Assembly: GCA_025667525.1 (NCBI GenBank)
Contig: CM046879.1
Location: forward strand, 360,486,639 to 360,550,638
Source: Glebionis coronaria
Taxonomy: Eukaryota > Streptophyta > Magnoliopsida > Asterales > Asteraceae
Reading direction: 5' to 3'
DNA: 64,000 nt
Shown piece by piece: positions 48,603 through 61,640 of the stretch. The notes below the pieces were generated by a model. It did not search any database, was not told where the DNA came from, and worked only from the letters and a program-made list of their open reading frames with translations. A program made the translations under genes and the position numbers. Positions within the stretch are counted from its first letter, which is position 1. Every line of letters begins with the position of its first letter.

Positions 48603-51600
48603 TGTAACAATCGTGAATTTTAAATTGTTTAATTTATGATTAAACGCGACGTTTTCGGGTTAGACATGTACGTCTATTGAAATCCCCGATTGTTTCCGCG
48701 TAAAACGTGTATGAAACTGAAGTTGATATTTAGTGATCACCGTTTTTCATGGAACCAGTTCCTTGGAAAAATTCTATTATTTATACATATATGTTAAATT
48801 GAGATTTGTGACTTAAAATGCGCCTCTTGACAATTGGGAAAATTCACGCCGATAAAATAAATTTAATTTACATGGAATGTTTACTTTAACATGAACTTTT
48901 TTATTCTTATCTTAAATGTGAATATAATTTAATTGAGATCAAAAACTTATACCACGTACTTTGGATGTCATCCCCGTCAACAAACCGACGCTAGACAATT
49001 AATGCCAATTTATTTTAGTAACGACTTAACAATAGTTGATTTTTGGTATTTTATAATTTATATAGTGTCATATAAATTATTTCACGGAGCCGTTGAATAA
49101 TACGTACCACTATATACAAAGTATATGTAATATATCCGGTACCCGAATAAATAAAATAGCAAAGATCGACCCTCCTTTGAATCTCTGGCTCCAACCCGTC
49201 ACTTCTTTCTTCTTATGTTCCCCACTCACCTATAAGTCAAACATTGAAAACATGCATTTTAACATTGGAAATGTGCATTTCCCTGGCCGCCCACGTGATC
49301 CCTTGTACACTAAAACAGCATGATAAGACCACACAATACCCTCTTTATTTTACATCACCCACGCCACGCCAACTTGATGCCCTCTTTTGTTTTGATATTA
49401 CTAAAACAAGGACAGAACCTCTCTTGCTTTCCTGTCACTTTGCATCGAACACAAGAACCCACGCAAAGTCCCATCCTCCGTTAATATTAACAAACGACGT
49501 ACTATTGGCTAGTCCAACACACCACTATTATGGAGTACAAAAGCACACATGATTCTTCATTGGAAAACACATCGGACACAAACTCATACACACACTATCT
49601 TCTTCAAACACCAACGACAAACATCATCTTCACCAGGACTCCTTATATATTGCATAACCTTAAACCAATGTTCACCAAACACTAAATCTGGAAAGACCAT
49701 AGTCGGCTACTTGATTCTTTGTTTCCTTGGCTTCAACATATCAGGAAGCCTAACAACCTTCCATCCAGTTTCCTCTTGTAGTCGCATCACACAAACCACA
49801 CTTGGACGCACCTTCATTCCATAATTAGTATAAAGGTGTTGAAACCTTCAAACCCTAGAAAGATGGAAACATTACTAAATCTCTCGCTTTCTTGTCCTAC
49901 CTCGGCTAACGAGTTGCAGCATGAAGTCGACCTCATGGATTAGTATGGTTCGTTAACACCACGGGGAAATAGCGAGGGATGTTTTGGTATAAAGAGAGAC
50001 TCGGTTAGTATGGTAATTGGAAATATAGTTTGGTTGCTGGTTTGATATGATCACACTCCACCTCTTAAATTGTGAGTATCGCACAACCTTCTCTTTCCGT
50101 TATAATCCGCATATACATCCTCTAGTTGATTGTGCTTGAGAGAAAAATACACTTTTGGTAACAAAACATGAAAATACAAATAACCGTTAGTTTAATAGAA
50201 GTATGACATACTAGTCCTGGAGTTAAAGAAGAAACAATAAGTTTTCTTAGCCAATGTATGTTACTGTGAGTCAAAGAAACAATACAACATGTTATAGTTT
50301 ATCGCAATCCGCATCACCATATTTCACCAGAAAATTATAAGACGTGTGAACCTCTAACCAATATAAACAGTGGGGGTATAAGACTTAAAAACACAGATTT
50401 GGAAGTTAAAAACAGGTTGCAACGCGATCTTTTACGACCCACTTTTGACCCTCAAAACGAGCTTGCCCCGAGAGGGTTAAACAATGAAAGTTGTAGACGG
50501 CCATGCCGTCTACACGGACATACTTTTGGTTCAACCCAAAAGTCATTATTGATAACCGTAGCTGAGTTCGAAACTGGCCTATTAAACTCGTAACTTTTAA
50601 AAGTAGTTGCACGACCCTTGCTTTGTACATGAATTTAATCCATCAAACGACCTCGATTTATGAAACTTAAAACACGGGCCTATAGACGACCTGGCCGGCT
50701 ATCTAACGGTACTTGTGGCTCATTCCGTGAGCTACTAACGAGTCCGATATTCACGCCGAAAAACTGACGAGAACAACCCTTCTTTCCCGGAGTCTAAAAA
50801 GGAAGAAACGCAATGCAAATTGTTAAATTCAGAGTTTTTAATTCCTATTGGTTGTTCCCGTACCCCCAACATCCGACATAAAAGTATTTGTTTTATAAAC
50901 TCTACTTATTTTCATTAAATAAGATATTGGTTAATTTAATTTAAATTATTTAAGATATTTTTATAAAATGTATTTAGGGTATTTGGCTCATTAAACAATT
51001 TAGCTAAATGAACCGTCCCGACAATGAAATGTTCAATATTGTTAAATGTCTCTCGATTAAATGATCACACTTTTATTAAAACGTTAAACTTGCGCAAGTG
51101 TTAAAAAAACTATCGATTTATTTAAAAACTCAAGCACATACTAGGGGATTAAATGCTACATTTATTCTCAATTTGCATGTATAGTAATACATACTTTATT
51201 TAATTTAGACTGCGGATTGTTTCGAGCTATAATTTCTCCATGACTACGTTGTGCTATTTTAACCGTTGCTATTACTTCGAGGTGAGTTTCATAGCCCCAC
51301 TTTTTACATGTTTTAATATACTTTTGGGGTGAGAACATTTCTTATTTTTACGGATGAACATAAGTGCTAAAACTTGATACGTTTGCCTACATGATGTCTA
51401 AGTCCCCGATATCCTAAGTTGCTTTTAGCCCACTATCATGAACCGTTAATTACATGTGTGTAAGCGCAAATGTTATGGATAGATCTATTGGGATTGACCT
51501 CCCTATCTAATTGTGACTGTGTGGTCAAATTAGATACACTTACATTTGAATCCTCACAGATGCTCCAGGATAGGCATCTGCTTTGGGCTCTTATTATATT

Positions 51601-52050
51601 GTTGGTCAACGCTTCGGTGTCATGAGCTTAGACATAGGAATACAAACGTATACTATTTTGATTATAGCCTTGTTTGGTTATATGTCGGTTGCCTGATTAA
51701 ATCTTATGGTTCATCACACTTATTTTGTAACTAAACCTATGAACTCACCAACCTTTGTGTTGACACTTTAGCAATGTTTTTCTCAGGTATCAAGACGGAG
51801 GAGTGCCGTGGTTGGGCTATGGAGATAAATAATTTGTCGTGACTATCTTTTGAGAATTTGAACACCTATGTTATCTCTTCAAAAATTGGTTTATTTTGTA
51901 ATACTGTATCAAATGCTTCCGTACACTTTTACTTATATATAATGTATTAAAATGACTTTTTAACGTCGTTCTTTATATCTATGTCTCATGATAGTCATGA
52001 CCGTCGCACCCCATTGTGTTCCCTTACTCTGATAAATTAGGGGTGTGACA
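48603..52050 (+). repeat. T: 5' LTR
   Basis: Direct copy of 58193-61640 at a constant offset of 9590 bp. It contains two adjacent perfect hairpins (50493-50513 and 50522-50543). Short frames within it occur in both copies and only reflect the LTR duplication. Confidence 0.95.
50493..50543 (+). promoter_or_regulatory. T 5' LTR: two tandem hairpins
   Basis: First: arms gtagacggc / gccgtctac with loop cat. Second, eight bases on: arms acttttgg / ccaaaagt with a six-base loop. Both are unchanged in the 3' LTR (60083-60133). They could act in RNA structure or 3' end formation; this is inference. Confidence 0.5.
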
Positions 52051-52053
52051 GAT

Positions 52054-52066
52054 TGGTATCAGAGCC
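52054..52066 (+). promoter_or_regulatory. T: primer-binding site, tRNA-Met
   Basis: tggtatcagagcc, three bases after the LTR; exact match to the tRNA-Met complement, still intact despite the decayed interior. Confidence 0.85.
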
Positions 52067-52410
52067 TGGTTATAGAGAACTAGGTTACTTTTATAAAAAC
52101 CATTTTACAAATGTTTTGGTCAAAAATGAAATTTTGGGAAAAGAGTAATACTAGACTATAACCGTTTCTCTATCTCCATGGGCTACTACACTCCACGTCT
52201 TCGATACAAGTAAGTTGTGACTTGAAATAGTTTGTGAATTTTGCTAGGCTAAGTTTTGAACTTGATTGCTAAGTGGTATTAGCATTAAGTATTCCCTTTC
52301 CTTGTTTGAAGGATCCTTATGTACGATGTATTTATAGAAATGTGTACTAAAACGATTTTTTTATGTTGAAATAAAATACCCCACATCCTTGTTTGGATTA
52401 TTATACTACT

Positions 52411-52590
52411 CAAATGGTTTGTGCCATTTTCATTTGGTTTGTGCCATATTTATTTGGTTTGTGCCATACTCAAATGGTTTGTGCCATTTTTATTTGGTTT
52501 GTGCCATATTTATTTGGTTTGTGCCATATTCAAATGGTTTGTGCCATATTTATTTGGTTTGTGCCATAAATATATGGTTTGTGCCATATG
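52411..52590 (+). repeat. T: 20-bp minisatellite with 60-bp higher-order period
   Basis: Nine copies of 'ggtttgtgccat' recur at exactly 20-bp steps (52416 to 52576). Units beginning caaat recur every third copy (52411, 52471, 52531), giving a 60-bp super-unit repeated three times. All forward frames stay open through it by periodicity. Confidence 0.9.
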
Positions 52591-55470
52591 TATATTTTGG
52601 GATTAAACGTACGCATATTTATGCCTCGCATATTTTTAATAGTCCGCGGGACTATTATCGACTATCGAAACGTTTTCGTGTTTCATATCACTATACGCCG
52701 AATTAAACATATCATCACGATTCCTAGAACGAAAAACAATATGAATGTATTTATTTACCATGGGTTTGGTAGTATGTTAATTTGTAGTAATACTTGAATC
52801 AAGCGGTGCTATTATAAAAGTCGAGTGGAGCACCTATTTATTGGGTCCGATAAATTGTTACTCCACTAAACATTTATAATAGACTCGATTGAGGAAGAGT
52901 GACCTACATTAATTAACGGTCTAGAAAGTAAGATTGAATACATAAATTATCGTAGCGAATTATTGTTTCGCTCTTTTTGAGCACGAACAAGGAACGACGA
53001 CGCCGTCACTATTTATAAGAAAACGTATGACGATACAACACTTTATACAAGTATTACACTTGTCATACTCCAAAAAGTACTACAATTCAAAGAATGAATA
53101 ATATTTCGTAATACATGAACTATCCATAAATACACCGACACGTGAGTCGAACGATTACCGAAGAAAAGATTTTATTTGAAATAAATTATGCAAAGACGAT
53201 TCAAAATTCTTTTAGTCTATTGATTGCGACTAAGTTATCAAGAAACTACTATAAATTATAAAGTTATGATGTACTCCTAGTTAAAAGGATTGTGCCAATT
53301 CCTACATCAAAGGGATTATCGCATGTCGCGAAGTTGAGAACCCTATATTTGAAATGTGGCCATCTCTTGGAGATTTTAACTTTGGAGTTGTTGATGATAA
53401 GTCGTAAGTAAACCCAGAACCAGGACAAATCATCAAGAATGCTAAGAGGTAGAACGACGCTTAGCAAGGTCTCAAGGCTGTTCTTGTTTGATCCGGTTGC
53501 GAGACTAAGTTAAGTGCCAGTCGTTACACAACTTAGGGTTTTTAATGAGTTATCTTGAAGATGGGTAAGACCCATGAATTTAGATGTTGCGTGATAAGTT
53601 TGACCATTAAGTTATAACATAATTGATGATTTATGTGTGGTTTAAATCAAGGTTAAACTATTTGAGTAATACCTAAATACGAGTAAAACGCTAGACAAAA
53701 ACAAAATAATCAAAACATTTGAGACGTAATTAAAACTCAGAGAAATTCTTGTGATAGAATTGAGCGATTGAATTGTTTAAATCGATTTAACAATTTTTCA
53801 ATGGGTAAAATTTGTTGAAAGTATACGAACTGGAAACACTAAGTTAAGGAAAGACTAAAGAATGAGCACAAAGAACTATTAACGGCTATGGTATGGCCAT
53901 CAACTAAAATTAAAAGATATACTTACTCATATGAGTTAAAAGTAGTAGACAATTAGCAACAAAAGTTACCACGAATAAATATTTGAGAACATCTAATTCG
54001 ATGAAAGGTTGTATATTGATTAAGGATAATTGTATTTATCTGACCGTGATTTATTACCACTAAGTGAAAGTACAAGAATGAGTATGTGGAAGAGCATGTT
54101 AGAAGACTCTAACATTCCACGATCGCTTACGATTTTCCAGTTAAGGGCTACTTGGACCTTTAAGTAGGCCTATGGAACGATTGTACAAGAACTTATGCTG
54201 AATAATAGAATACTTGCAAGACATCATACTGCTATTGCTCGTTAAAGAACCTATGGAACAACATACCTTATCTCTGCCTACCTAACAACCGTTATCCTCC
54301 ATCGGCGACGGGTGAATTTTAAAATTCCCTCTCATCTCGTTTGTCATTTTACCATCCGGATATGACAAGGGATTACCCTCATCCGGGGAGTATTCATGAC
54401 CGTTCGGATGCCGAGCAAGAATTCACCAGTTATGACACTAAATGTCACAACGGAAAAACCTTAATAATTAGGAATATCCCCTCTATTTCCATGCCATTTA
54501 TCTTACTCCTATACTGCTACAATTACCCAAAACGTCCAGAAAAAAAGAAATCGAATATTTTTACCGCCACAAAATCCTAACACTACTACTCATTCAGATA
54601 ACAGGACTACTCAGAAAAAATAAATTGAGCATGATGCAAACGTTGTGATAGCCCAGCTAGAGGATGTATGACATGAAATGGTTTCCCTTTGGCGCAAATG
54701 ATGAGGATAAGGTTCTATTAATATCAGAATCGCGAAAGCCTCTTGAAGTTTCGTTGGTCGCGATTACAATGAGAGCGGATAATGTTGGAGCCAGGGAGGC
54801 TGCATATCGAGCTCAGATTAAGGAAATCCTACGCAATCTAGGCCTCTTGGATGTAGCACCCTTCTAATAAAAAAATGTGATGTTTTGTAATAAAATCTTG
54901 ACGTTTTCTCGAGACTAAAAGAAGTCATTCATTTGTTTGAATGAGAAATTTGTACTCTAAGCTTTGAGACTATGAATGGAACCTAATTCAAGGATTAAAT
55001 GAACGAACTTTTATAATATGTTACCTCGATAATTGTATTACAATAACTGTGAGGAAAACTCAGTCGATTTGGAATAATCGTTGATTTGATAACCATGAAG
55101 GAACTAACTAAGGATTTGTATATCCAAAGAATTTAAAATGTCACATGTAAAGCAAATATAAAACCGCGAGAACCATAGGGAAATAATTCACCATCAATAT
55201 TAGAACGCCATTAAGATAGTCAAATCATTCGATGTTAGTTTTCGTACTAACATTAAAACTTTGAGCATGTGCTCAAGAACTAAAGAAACAAGAGTTAATC
55301 CAGTTAACCCTCTTGACTTCGAAAGATCTTTTCAAAAAACCAAACGGACTTGCGTTAGTTGTGAAAGAAAAGGACGCTACAAAAAGAAGTAATCCCTTGT
55401 CCAGAAGCAATCCAATGTTAGAATTAGTAAAGCTGGACTATCCCTCACCATCCGACTAGACAAAAGAACC
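52591..55470 (+). other. T: decayed interior, left part
   Basis: AT-rich, no intact frame. A 67-codon frame at 54664-54867 (ends REAAYRAQIKEILRNLGLLD) is not recognised. The phrase around 54620-54670 reads approximately like a Gag tail in broken frames. Nothing else could be assigned. Confidence 0.4.
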
Positions 55471-55479
55471 TACCCTGGC

Positions 55480-55720
55480 TAGTAGCGTGTGCTAAGCAAG
55501 GAAAGAATTTCCAACCACCTACTCACCATACTAAAACTATCCCCTCAAATAATGTGCCAAAACCAAATCCTAATTTGAACGAAGAAAATTTTGGTAAACT
55601 ACCATATTGACATGAGTGTGAGTACCGTCACAAAGGTACTTGCCAGAACCACTTCATGCTCTTTGATGAGTTTGGATATTGGGGCAAAGACGGTCGCATC
55701 GTAAGACACATGAGAAGTAC
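55480..55720 (+). pseudogene. T: remnant of Gag zinc-knuckle region
   Basis: One frame reads a Pro/Asn-rich stretch ending FGKLPY, a stop, then CEYRHKGTC and later FGYWGKDGR (55615-55695). The pattern resembles the chromovirus nucleocapsid (a Cys-rich 'RHxGxC' motif followed by CxxCGxxGHxxxxC) with its cysteines lost. Only the order and spacing support this; the assignment is tentative. Confidence 0.35.
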
Positions 55721-58192
55721 GTGAAAAAGTGTTACCTAAAAAAAAGCCGAATAAAGCAAGATCGAATCCTAACGGAAAAGAAATTTCTAAAGAAGGAAGC
55801 TCATATTTGAAGAGCATGAAATACCCCGCAAACGTCATGTACCGTGTATCACTTGGGGACAGCGCCCCAAAAACTTATAAGTATCAAACGAAGGTCTTTT
55901 ACCCCGTCATATGTAAAATTTAGAAAATTACGGGGAATATCAAATAATTTATTTATATGCAAATTAAGTAACTTGACATCCGTCGATGTTACCACCAACA
56001 AAATCTAATTATGTAATCATACTAAAACTTTTATTTAATTGTTTCTAGTTGACTTTAAAAGTTATCTTTTATATCTTGCAAATCTTTTACTTAAGAAAGA
56101 GTTTTACCCTATAAAATTTTCTTCCAACGGGAATGACAAAATTTCTATCTTAAAATGTCTTCTTTTTTATAGGCAAAAAAAAACAAAATAATAATAATAA
56201 AATGAACCAAATAATTTTTTTTACTTAAGGAAAGATTTTTATAAAATATGTTTGGAAAACATTACGATTTTTTTTAATTTTTTTTTTACTATAAAGGAAC
56301 CATCGCCTAAGCTTTATTAGTGGGAATAAGAAAAAGTGTGATAAAGCATTTTGGAAAATTGAAAAAAAAAATTATTGATAAAACGCCATGTTTAATTAAG
56401 TAATATTTTGGTAAAGAAATACTATGTAAAGTTTTGAAATTTGGTTGACGACCAACTCGATGTGAAAAATACAAACTATTGATGGACTTGATGAGAACTA
56501 CTATGAATGATTGTATGAATTATATTGTTTATCGGGGAAGTGAACAATGACAAAGAATGAAATGAACTATAGACTTTTTTGTTGATTATGGAGATGAACG
56601 ATAGGAACGAATGAAATAAACTATGATATTTTGTTGATTGTGAAAGTTAACAATTATAACATATGAATAAATTATGAACTACCAACATATAAATTACAAT
56701 CTCGAAAAGATAACTGATGATGAAAAGGAGGATGCAACCGTTAGACCCGAGACGTACGTAGCCTGATCAACTACGTATGATCGTGGTCGAACGCGAGTAT
56801 GCTCGTAGTAGTCATCGTAGAAATGAGATAGAAAAATTCTAAATTAGCCTTACTTGTCAAAGAAAATTCATTTTGTACTATGAACGAAAAATATTCATAT
56901 GCCATTGTTTAAGTAAGAGCGTCAAGTACGCAATACACGTAAACTTATTACGATTATTTTCTTCACAACTATTACGTTCGACACCATGTAAGACGCAAGA
57001 AACATTTAGTACGCAAATTCCTAAGACAAGTAAAAAGACTTGAGTTGGAAGAAACCTAAGACAATGACAAGTAAAAAGACTTGAGTCGGAAGAAACCTAA
57101 TGATGCGAAGAACGAGACGCCGTTTGAGTAAGACTCAAATTTAACGGATATCGCAACACTATTATATAATAATTTAAGATCAATAAAACAATTTGGTTGT
57201 AAAAGCGATGAGACGCACAAATGAGAAAAACTCAAATTTAACGAGTATCGAGACCCCAATGTGATTTGACCGATGTCAAGGAACAAAATTTATCGAGATA
57301 AGTATTGTCTCTTGTATAAGAAATCGGATACCGTGACCACCCGGACAAAAATATATTTGCTTAAGTTTTAGCAAAGCGCCGTGCTCTTAAAACTAAGAAA
57401 GATTTAAACAATTGTGTCTACGAAATATTAACCCTCACGGATCACAATTTGATTTAACTTTGCACTATTCACGCGTTTTCACCTCCATGAAAAGGAGATA
57501 AACGAGGAGGAACGCGAACTAAATTAATTGATTTACGAAATCATCTAAAAAGGAAATGTCGCCTAGAAGGAAGAAATGTCTTAACCATCATGTGTTATGT
57601 TAGGACGACCATTTATTCTAGATTCTTGGGAAACTGATTCAAGAAACCTTGACGCATACACTACTTATCACTACCAAGTAGACGGTCAAGGTGAACGGAA
57701 TTAACCAAACAATGTGGAACAAATTTTAAATGTGCGATGTTATCCTTAGGATTAGTTGGGTTAAATACTCGAGATTAACACTAGCCCAACTATAGGCTCT
57801 ATGCGAAAGATGACAACACGCGACCTTTTAAGGTGGAAAATAATAATACACGGCTATTAAAACTGGTAAAAATACGCGAGACAGAGAGAAAATATTTGAT
57901 GAGAAAGTTCACTTAACAAAACCAATATTGTCTAGAGGATTTGACATACAAGAAAAAAAAATTAATACTAAAAGCGTTACGGAACATTGTATGATCATGT
58001 ACGATCGGTATAGATTTCTATTCATTCTAGTTCTAATAAGATTATTGTAATCTTAATCTTAGAAAGAAACTAAGGAGAAACGAAGACGTTGAATGCCAAG
58101 AAAAGTAGAGAAAACTCAAATTCATCTCTTATTTTGTTAACGACATCGAAGTACGAGTTTTGGGGTCAAAACTCAATTTAACGGATATCGAA
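55721..58192 (+). other. T: decayed interior, right part
   Basis: No gene recognised; pol is expected here but not found. Local repeats: a 41-bp tandem duplication (57026 and 57067, 'acaagtaaaaagacttgag') and a looser ~60-bp repetition near 56515-56650 ('gttgatta/tg... gaaatgaact'). The phrase 'actcaaatttaacg' recurs at 57133, 57231 and, as 'actcaatttaacgg', at 58171 just before the 3' LTR. A clear polypurine tract is missing. Confidence 0.45.
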
Positions 58193-61100
58193 TGTAACAA
58201 TCGTGAATTTTAAATTGTTTAATTTATGATTAAACGCGACGTTTTCGGGTTAGACATGTACGTCTATTGAAATCCCCGATTGTTTCCGCGTAAAACGTGT
58301 ATGAAACTGAAGTTGATATTTAGTGATCACCGTTTTTCATGGAACCAGTTCCTTGGAAAAATTCTATTATTTATACATATATGTTAAATTGAGATTTGTA
58401 ACTTAAAATGCGCCTCTTGACAATTGGGAAAATTCACGCCGATAAAATAAATTTAATTTACATGGAATGTTTACTCTAACATGAACTATTTTATTCTTAT
58501 CTTAAATGTGAATATAATTTAATTGAGATCAAAAACTTATACCACGTACTTTGGATGTCATCCCCGTCAACAAACCGACGCTAGACAATTAATGCCAATT
58601 TATTTTAGTAACGACTTAACAATAGTTGATTTTTGGTATTTTATAATTTATATAGTGTCATATAAATTATTTCACGGAGCCTTTGAATAATACGTACCAC
58701 TATATACAAAGTATATGTAATATATCCGGTACCCGAATAAATAAAATAGCAAAGATCGACCCTCCTTTGAATCTCTGGCTCCAACCCGTCACTTCTTTCT
58801 TCTTATGTTCCCCACTCACCTATAAGTCAAACATTGAAAACATGCATTTTAACATTGGAAATGTGCATTTCCCTGGCCGCCCACGTGATCCCTTGTACAC
58901 TAAAACAGCATGATAAGACCACACAATACCCTCTTTATTTTACATCACCCACGCCACGCCAACTTGATGCCCTCTTTTGTTTTGATATTACTAAAACAAG
59001 GACAGAACCTCTCTTGCTTTCCTGTCACTTTGCATCGAACACAAGAACCCACGCAAAGTCCCATCCTCCGTTAATATTAACAAACGACGTACTATTGGCT
59101 AGTCCAACACACCACTATTATGGAGTACAAAAGCACACGTGATTCTTCATTGGAAAACACATCGGACACAAACTCATACACACACTATCTTCTTAAAACA
59201 CCTACGACAAACATCATCTTCACCAGGACTCCTTATATATTGCATAACCTTAAACCAATGTTCACCAAACACTAAATCTAGAAAGACCATAGTCGGCTAC
59301 TTGATTCTTTGTTTCCTTGGCTTCAACATATCAGGAAGCCTAACAACCTTCCATCCCGTTTCCTCTTGTAGTCGCATCACACAAACCGCACTTGGACGCA
59401 CCTTCATTCCATAATTAGTATAAAGGTGTTGAAACCTTCAAACCCTAGAAAGATGGAAACATTACTAAATCTCTCGCTTTCTTGTCCTACCTCGGCTAAC
59501 GAGTTGCAGCATGAAGTCGACCTCATGGATTAGTATGGTTCGTTAACACCACGGGGAAATAGCGAGGGATGTTTTGGTATAAAGAGAGACTTGGTTAGTA
59601 TGGTAATTGGAAATATAGTTTGGTTGCTGGTTTGATATGATCACACTCCACCTCTTAAATTGTGAGTATCGCACAACCTTCTCTTTCCGTTATAATCCGC
59701 ATATACATCCTCTAGTTGATTGTGCTTGAGAGAAAAATACACTTTTGGTAACAAAACATGAAAATACAAATAACCGTTAGTTTAATAGAAGTATGACATA
59801 CTAGTCCTGGAGTTAAAGAAGAAACAATAAGTTTTCTTAGCCAATGTATGTTACTGTGATTCAAAGAAACAATACAACATGTTATAGTTTATCGCAATCC
59901 GCATCACCATATTTCACCAGAAAATTATAAGACGTGTGAACCTCTAACCAATATAAACAGTGGGGGTATAAGACTTAAAAACACAGATTTGGAAGTTAAA
60001 AACAGGTTGCAACGCGATCTTTTACGACCCACTTTTGACCCTCAAAACGAGCTTGCCCCGAGAGGGTTAAACAATGAAAGTTGTAGACGGCCATGCCGTC
60101 TACACGGACATACTTTTGGTTCAACCCAAAAGTCATTATTGATAACCGTAGCTGAGTTCGAAACTGGCCTATTAAACTCGTAACTTTTAAAAGTAGTTGC
60201 ACGACCCTTGCTTTGTACATGAATTTAATCCATCAAACGACCTCGATTTATGAAACTTAAAACACGGGCCTATAGACGACCTGGCCGGCTATCTAACGGT
60301 ACTTGTGGCTCATTCCGTGAGCTACTAACGAGTCCGATATTCACGCCGAAAAACTGACGAGAACAACCCTTCTTTCCTGGAGTCTAAAAAGGAAGAAACG
60401 CAATGCAAATTGTTAAATTCAGAGTTTTTAATTCCTATTGGTTGTTCCCGTACCCCCAACATCCGACATAAAAGTATTTGTTTTATAAACTCTACTTATT
60501 TTCATTAAATAAGATATTGGTTAATTTAATTTAAATTATTTAAGATATTTTTATAAAATGTATTTAGGGTATTTGGCTCATTAAACAATTTAGCTAAATG
60601 AACCGTCCCGACAATGAAATGTTCAATATTGTTAAATGTCTCTCGATTAAATGATCACACTTTTATTAAAACGTTAAACTTTCGCAAGTGTTAAAAAAAC
60701 TATCGATTTATTTAAAAACTCAAGCACATACTAGGGGATTAAATGCTACATTTATTGTCAATTTGCATGTATAGTAATACATACTTTATTTAATTTAGAC
60801 TGCGGATTGTTTCGAGCTATAATTTCTCCATGACTACGTTGTGTTATTTTAACCGTTGCTATTACTTCGAGGTGAGTTTCATAGCCCCACTTTTTACATG
60901 TTTTAATATACTTTTGGGGTGAGAACATTGCTTATTTTTACGGATGAACATAAGTGCTAAAACTTGATACGTTTGCCTACATGATGTCTAAGTCCCCGAT
61001 ATCCTAAGTTGCTTTTAGCCCACTATCATGAACCGTTAATTACATGTGTGTAAGCGCAAATGTTATGGATAGATCTATTGGGATTGACCTCCCTATCTAA

Positions 61101-61640
61101 TTGTGACTGTGTGGTCAAATTAGATACACTTACATTTGAATCCTCACAGATGCTCCAGGATAGGCATCTGCTTTGGGCTCTTATTATATTGTTGGTCAAC
61201 GCTTCGGTGTCATGAGCTTAGCCGTAGGAATACAAACGTATACTATTTTGATTATAGCCTTGTTTGGTTATATGTCGGTTGCCTGATTAAATCTTATGGT
61301 TCATCACACTTATTTTGTAACTAAACCTATGAACTCACCAACCTTTGTGTTGACACATTAGCAATGTTTTTCTCAGGTATCAAGACGGAGGAGTGCCGTG
61401 GTTGGGCTATGGAGATAAATAATTTGTCGTGACTATATTTTGAGAATTTGAACACCTATGTTATCTCTTCAAAAATTGGTTTATTTTGTAATACTGTATC
61501 AAATGCTTCCGTACACTTTTACTTATATATAATGTATTAAAATGACTTTTTAACGTCGTTCTTTATATCTATGTCTCATGATAGTCATGACCGTCGCACC
61601 CCATTGTGTTCCCTTACTCTGATAAATTAGGGGTGTGACA
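58193..61640 (+). repeat. T: 3' LTR
   Basis: Exact length match (3448 bp) to the 5' LTR. Examples of the differences: 48810 g / 58400 a, 50787 c / 60377 t, and a two-base difference in 'gacata / gccgta' near 51633 / 61223. Confidence 0.95.

Larger units (their letters stand above)
48603..61640 (+). mobile_element. T: young LTR element with decayed interior
   Basis: Two LTRs of exactly 3448 bp, tRNA-Met primer site, and a 6.1-kb interior without intact gag or pol. LTR ends are TGTAACA...TGTGACA. Comparing the LTRs line by line I count about 21 substitutions and no indel (~0.6 %). The only coding trace recognised is a broken Gag zinc-knuckle region near 55620. LTR words and primer point to a Ty3 chromovirus ancestry, probably Tekay-like. 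Because the interior is far more decayed than the LTRs, it must have been copied in this non-coding state by proteins supplied in trans. Confidence 0.85.

Noticed and set aside
49093..49824. Short proteins repeated identically at 58683-59414
   Set aside because: They lie inside the two T LTRs; identity follows from the young LTR duplication and not from selection.
52389..52706. A hydrophobic repeat protein (FGLCHIYLVCAI-type units)
   Set aside because: All frames are open because of the 20-bp periodicity; there is no start context or conservation, so it is a minisatellite by-product.
54664..54867. Captured host gene in T
   Set aside because: The 67-codon frame matches nothing I recognise, and surrounding phrases look like broken Gag; capture is not supported.
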